Assembly: GCF_946481715.1 (NCBI RefSeq)
Contig: NZ_CAMLOV010000227.1
Coordinates: 1 to 7,589 of the forward strand
DNA from: an uncultured Mucilaginibacter sp.
GTDB taxonomy: Bacteria; Bacteroidota; Bacteroidia; Sphingobacteriales; Sphingobacteriaceae
Length of the DNA: 7,589 bases
Reading direction: 5' to 3'
Shown: one piece after another, positions 5,799-7,589 of the stretch
How the letters are laid out: each line of letters opens with the position of its first letter
Numbering within the stretch: position 1 is the stretch's first letter
Position numbers and translations under genes: made by a program
Notes under the pieces: model-generated
What the model saw: only the letters and a program-made list of their open reading frames with translations
Database searches by the model: none
Told to the model about the DNA's origin: nothing

Positions 5799-5874
5799 AA
5801 TATCGAACTCCCAATTTCGAATAACGAAGTAGAAAACTTCATCATTCATTATTGGACATTCGGTGTTCGATATT
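5799..5874. repeat. Palindromic dispersed repeat, 30-bp imperfect arms
   Basis: The arm at 5799-5828 and the reverse complement of 5845-5874 agree at 25 of 30 positions; the first ten (AATATCGAAC) are identical. A nested hairpin GAAGT-AGAAA-ACTTC lies at 5826-5840. The left arm is preceded by ATGCCG, and CGAA recurs within it. I recall near-identical ATATCGAA...CGAAGT sequences as a common intergenic repeat in Mucilaginibacter/Pedobacter-type genomes. It lies just behind the DUF2007 stop and could also act as a crude transcript end, though no T-run follows. Confidence 0.65.
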
Positions 5875-5884
5875 TAACCTCCGC

Positions 5885-5902
5885 CCCGTGGACATCCGCG
5901 GG
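5885..5902. repeat. Hairpin CCCGTGG-ACAT-CCGCGGG
   Basis: A 7-bp stem (one T-G pair) with a 4-nt loop, GC-rich in AT-rich surroundings. It resembles the variable-stem hairpins at 2309-2443 in size. No T-run follows, so a terminator is unlikely. Confidence 0.45.
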
Positions 5903-5908
5903 ACTTCT

Positions 5909-5924
5909 GTATCAAACCTGATAC
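5909..5924. promoter_or_regulatory. Inverted repeat GTATCA-AACC-TGATAC, candidate operator
   Basis: Perfect 6-bp arms with a 4-bp centre, 41 bp before the asparaginase start. It shares the word ACCTGAT with the inverted repeat at 5930-5945. Paired inverted repeats just before a start codon fit a repressor site or an mRNA structure. Confidence 0.4.
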
Positions 5925-5929
5925 AAAAG

Positions 5930-5945
5930 CAGGTATTTATACCTG
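5930..5945. promoter_or_regulatory. Inverted repeat CAGGTAT-TT-ATACCTG, candidate operator
   Basis: Perfect 7-bp arms around TT, 19 bp upstream of the asparaginase ATG and just before the candidate -7 box TATATTAG (5953-5960). A protein bound here would overlap the promoter, as expected for repression. Confidence 0.45.
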
Positions 5946-5952
5946 ATTATTT

Positions 5953-5960
5953 TATATTAG
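5953..5960 (+). promoter_or_regulatory. Possible -7 box for the asparaginase gene (TATATTAG)
   Basis: Seven of eight positions match TA-N2-TTTG. It ends only 4 bp before the ATG, so the transcript would be nearly leaderless, or a promoter further upstream is used. Weak call. Confidence 0.22.
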
Positions 5961-5964
5961 CCAC

Positions 5965-6996
5965 ATGATCGACCGTCGTAAATTCCTTAAAGCAACCGCC
6001 GCAAGTGCCTCATTAGCTGCTATATCAAAATACAGCCTGGCTAAACCTGTTGGCGATAGTAAAAGCACTTCCACCGCAGGCAACCTGCCCATCGTAATAT
6101 CTACCTGGGATTTTGGTATTGCCGCCAATAAGGAAGCATGGAAAACGCTTGCTGCGGGCGGGCGCGCACTGGATGCGGTTGAGGCGGGCGTGAAAATACC
6201 CGAGGCTGATATGAAAAACCATACCGTTGGACGTGCCGGTTACCCCGACCGCGACGGGCATGTTACTTTAGATGCATGCATTATGGATGAATTTGGCAAC
6301 TGCGGATCGGTAGCGGCCATGGAAGATATTGCACACCCCATTACGGTGGCCCGTTTGGTGATGGAAAAAACGCCGCACGTAATGCTGGTTGGCGATGGCG
6401 CAAGCCAGTTTGCCGTAGAGCAGGGCATAAAGCGCGAAAAACTGCTTACGCCCGAATCTGAAAAAGAATGGAAGAAATGGCTGGTAAAAGCCGAGTACTC
6501 CCCAAAAATGAATATTGAGAACGACCAGCGCCCCGGCAGCAAATACAACCACGATACCATTGGTATGCTGGCCATTGATGCTAAAGGCAATATAAGCGGG
6601 GCATGCACTACCAGCGGCATGGCATTTAAACTGCATGGCCGCGTTGGCGACAGCCCGATAATTGGTGCCGGTTTATACGTGGATAACGAAGTGGGCGGCG
6701 CCACATCAACCGGTGTTGGCGAAGAAGTGATTCGCAACGTGGGCAGCTTTTTGGTGGTAGAACTGATGCGCCAGGGGCTATCGCCCGAGGATGCTTGTAA
6801 AGAGGCCGTAAACCGCATAATCCGTAAAAAACCGGAGACCGCAAAGAAGATACAGGTTGGCTTTTTGGCCATCAACAAAAAAGGCGAGTACGGCGCATAT
6901 GCCATACAGGAAGGTTTCTCCTTCGCGGTATGCGATTCGAATAAACAGGACCTGTTAATTCCCGGCAAAAGCTTTTATAAAGACGAGAAGAAATAA
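5965..6996 (+). CDS. N4-(beta-N-acetylglucosaminyl)-L-asparaginase (glycosylasparaginase), Tat-exported
   Basis: This Ntn-hydrolase cleaves the GlcNAc-Asn bond of N-glycopeptides, giving Asp and an aminosugar. Residues 1-27 form a twin-arginine signal (RRKFLKATAASASLAAIS), so the folded enzyme goes to the periplasm. The 343-residue precursor has the family length. The self-cleavage site is in HDTIGMLAID (196-205): Thr198 becomes the N-terminal nucleophile of the beta chain. Other active-site elements known from the flavobacterial enzyme are visible: Trp48 in STWDF, HGRVGDSP (224-231) with Arg226 and Asp229 for substrate carboxyl and amino binding, and ATSTGVGEE (246-254) for the oxyanion hole. 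NHTVGRAGYP (85-94) and LDACIMD (102-108) are alpha-chain signatures. The linker 160-195 is charged, as usual before the cleavage site. The cutC gene follows after 75 bp that hold a repeat with its own promoter box, so the pair need not be a strict operon. The precise glycan substrate is not shown by the sequence. Confidence 0.95.
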   Translation: MIDRRKFLKATAASASLAAISKYSLAKPVGDSKSTSTAGNLPIVISTWDFGIAANKEAWKTLAAGGRALDAVEAGVKIPEADMKNHTVGRAGYPDRDGHVTLDACIMDEFGNCGSVAAMEDIAHPITVARLVMEKTPHVMLVGDGASQFAVEQGIKREKLLTPESEKEWKKWLVKAEYSPKMNIENDQRPGSKYNHDTIGMLAIDAKGNISGACTTSGMAFKLHGRVGDSPIIGAGLYVDNEVGGATSTGVGEEVIRNVGSFLVVELMRQGLSPEDACKEAVNRIIRKKPETAKKIQVGFLAINKKGEYGAYAIQEGFSFAVCDSNKQDLLIPGKSFYKDEKK

Positions 6997-6997
6997 T

Positions 6998-7080
6998 TTG
7001 GTTCATGGAATCACAGTTGACGGTTCATAGCCGAAGGTTTATCTTTGTTGAGCTACTATGAACCATTAACTATGATCCAA
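6998..7080. repeat. Inverted-repeat element spanning the asparaginase-cutC gap and the cutC start
   Basis: Inner arms GGTTCATAG (7022-7030) and CTATGAACC (7056-7064) are perfect; extended to 15 bp (7016-7030 against 7056-7070) they agree at 13. Outer arms 6998-7008 and 7070-7080 agree at 9 of 11, with a 7-nt length difference between the two sides. The element begins right after the asparaginase stop, and its right arm contains the ATG of cutC (7072-7074). I recall ATGAACCAT-type inverted repeats as common in Bacteroidota spacers. Confidence 0.6.
7017..7047 (+). promoter_or_regulatory. Promoter of cutC: TTG (-33) and TATCTTTG (-7)
   Basis: TATCTTTG at 7040-7047 matches TA-N2-TTTG exactly, and TTG at 7017-7019 is 20 bp upstream, the spacing expected for the Bacteroidota housekeeping sigma factor. 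The start of transcription would be near 7053, about 19 nt before the ATG. The -7 box lies in the loop of the inverted repeat at 7022-7064. Confidence 0.6.
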
Positions 7081-7589
7081 TTAGAAGTTTGCGCAAATTC
7101 TGTAACATCGGCGGTAGCTGCCCAGGAAGGCGGCGCAGTACGGGTTGAACTTTGCGAGAACCTTGCCGAAGGGGGTACTACCCCATCCTACGGGCAACTA
7201 CTGCTTGCCCGAAAACTTTTACACATAAAACTTTTTGTATTGATACGCCCGCGCAGCGGCGATTTCCTGTATTCGGACCTGGAATACGAGGTAATAAAGG
7301 CCGATGTACGCAACTGTATAGAAGCCGGCGCGGATGGCGTTGTGATAGGCATCCTGAATGCCAATGGCACGGTAGATAAACCCCGCTGCCTGGAACTTGT
7401 GCGCATGGCCAAGCAATTCGGGCTGGGCGTAACCTTTCACCGCGCGTTTGATATGTGCGCCGACCTGTACCAATCCCTGGAAGATGTGATAGAGTTGGGC
7501 TGCGACCGTATCCTTACCTCGGGCGGCAAAAGCACCGCCATGGAAGGTGCCAGCATGCTTAACCACCTGGTAGAAAAAGCCGCAGGCCG
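7072..7589 (+). CDS. cutC: CutC family protein (copper homeostasis-type TIM barrel), 3' end outside window
   Basis: The frame is open from ATG 7072 to the right edge: 172 complete codons of a family that is usually about 230-250 residues. Signatures in order are MIQLEVCANS (1-10), GAVRVELCENLAEGGTTPS (21-39), the VLIRPRSGDFLYS strand-loop (56-68), the GADGVVIGILNANGTVD block (86-102), TFHRAFD (121-127) and DRILTSGG (145-152). All belong to the CutC (beta/alpha)-barrel. Cys7 and Cys28 are 21 residues apart, the spacing I recall for the two cysteines proposed to bind copper in human CUTC. Copper handling is the historical annotation, but the evidence in bacteria is mixed. The neighbouring glycosylasparaginase suggests a link to glycan or amino-sugar use instead. 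No signal peptide is seen, so the protein is cytosolic. No alternative start fits the conserved N-terminal strand better. Confidence 0.95.
   Translation, partial: MIQLEVCANSVTSAVAAQEGGAVRVELCENLAEGGTTPSYGQLLLARKLLHIKLFVLIRPRSGDFLYSDLEYEVIKADVRNCIEAGADGVVIGILNANGTVDKPRCLELVRMAKQFGLGVTFHRAFDMCADLYQSLEDVIELGCDRILTSGGKSTAMEGASMLNHLVEKAAG

Noticed and set aside
6240..6968. Minus-strand open frame of 242 codons
   Set aside because: It is antisense to the glycosylasparaginase, and its Ser/Pro-rich composition is typical of a shadow frame in moderate-GC coding DNA.

Overview
The window looks like chromosomal DNA of a Bacteroidota, most likely a Sphingobacteriaceae close to Mucilaginibacter or Pedobacter. 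The reasons are moderate GC coding with AT-rich spacers, near absence of Shine-Dalgarno sequences, promoter boxes of the Bacteroidota type (TA-N2-TTTG), several palindromic intergenic repeats of a kind I remember from that family, and the gene families present. The genus is an inference. No rRNA, tRNA, CRISPR array, transposase or phage gene is visible.

Layout. (1) 1-2095, minus: a long secreted PSCyt1-DUF1549-DUF1553 protein with two CxxCH haem-type motifs. Its C-terminus lies beyond the left edge. (2) 2096-2568: a spacer of about 470 bp with a candidate promoter and operator for that gene and a dense array of seven small hairpins. (3) 2569-5481: four minus-strand genes, read from right to left: a YafY-type HTH-WYL regulator, an EVE-domain protein, an AHSA1/SRPBCC protein 7 bp behind it, and, after a 390-bp AT-rich gap, a GyrI-like effector-binding protein. 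A degraded REPIN/MITE-like repeat sits between the regulator and the EVE gene. (4) 5535-5777, plus: a small DUF2007 protein divergent from the regulator. (5) 5778-5964: a spacer made almost wholly of inverted repeats. (6) 5965-6996, plus: a Tat-exported glycosylasparaginase. (7) 7072 to the right edge, plus: cutC, truncated by the window. Its start codon and likely promoter lie inside another inverted-repeat element.

How the parts may work together. The asparaginase cleaves the GlcNAc-Asn bond left when N-glycoproteins are broken down, and it is followed by cutC. This suggests a glycan or amino-sugar setting for that pair. The WYL, EVE, AHSA1 and GyrI-like genes are all ligand-sensing or binding folds in one orientation, which suggests a small stress or ligand-response neighbourhood. 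Only the EVE-AHSA1 pair is spaced like an operon. The DUF1553 protein belongs to a large exported family of Planctomycetes and Bacteroidota whose chemistry is still poorly defined.

I do not see a complete new defence or mobile system. The most unusual content is the density and variety of palindromic intergenic repeats, which occupy most of four spacers.
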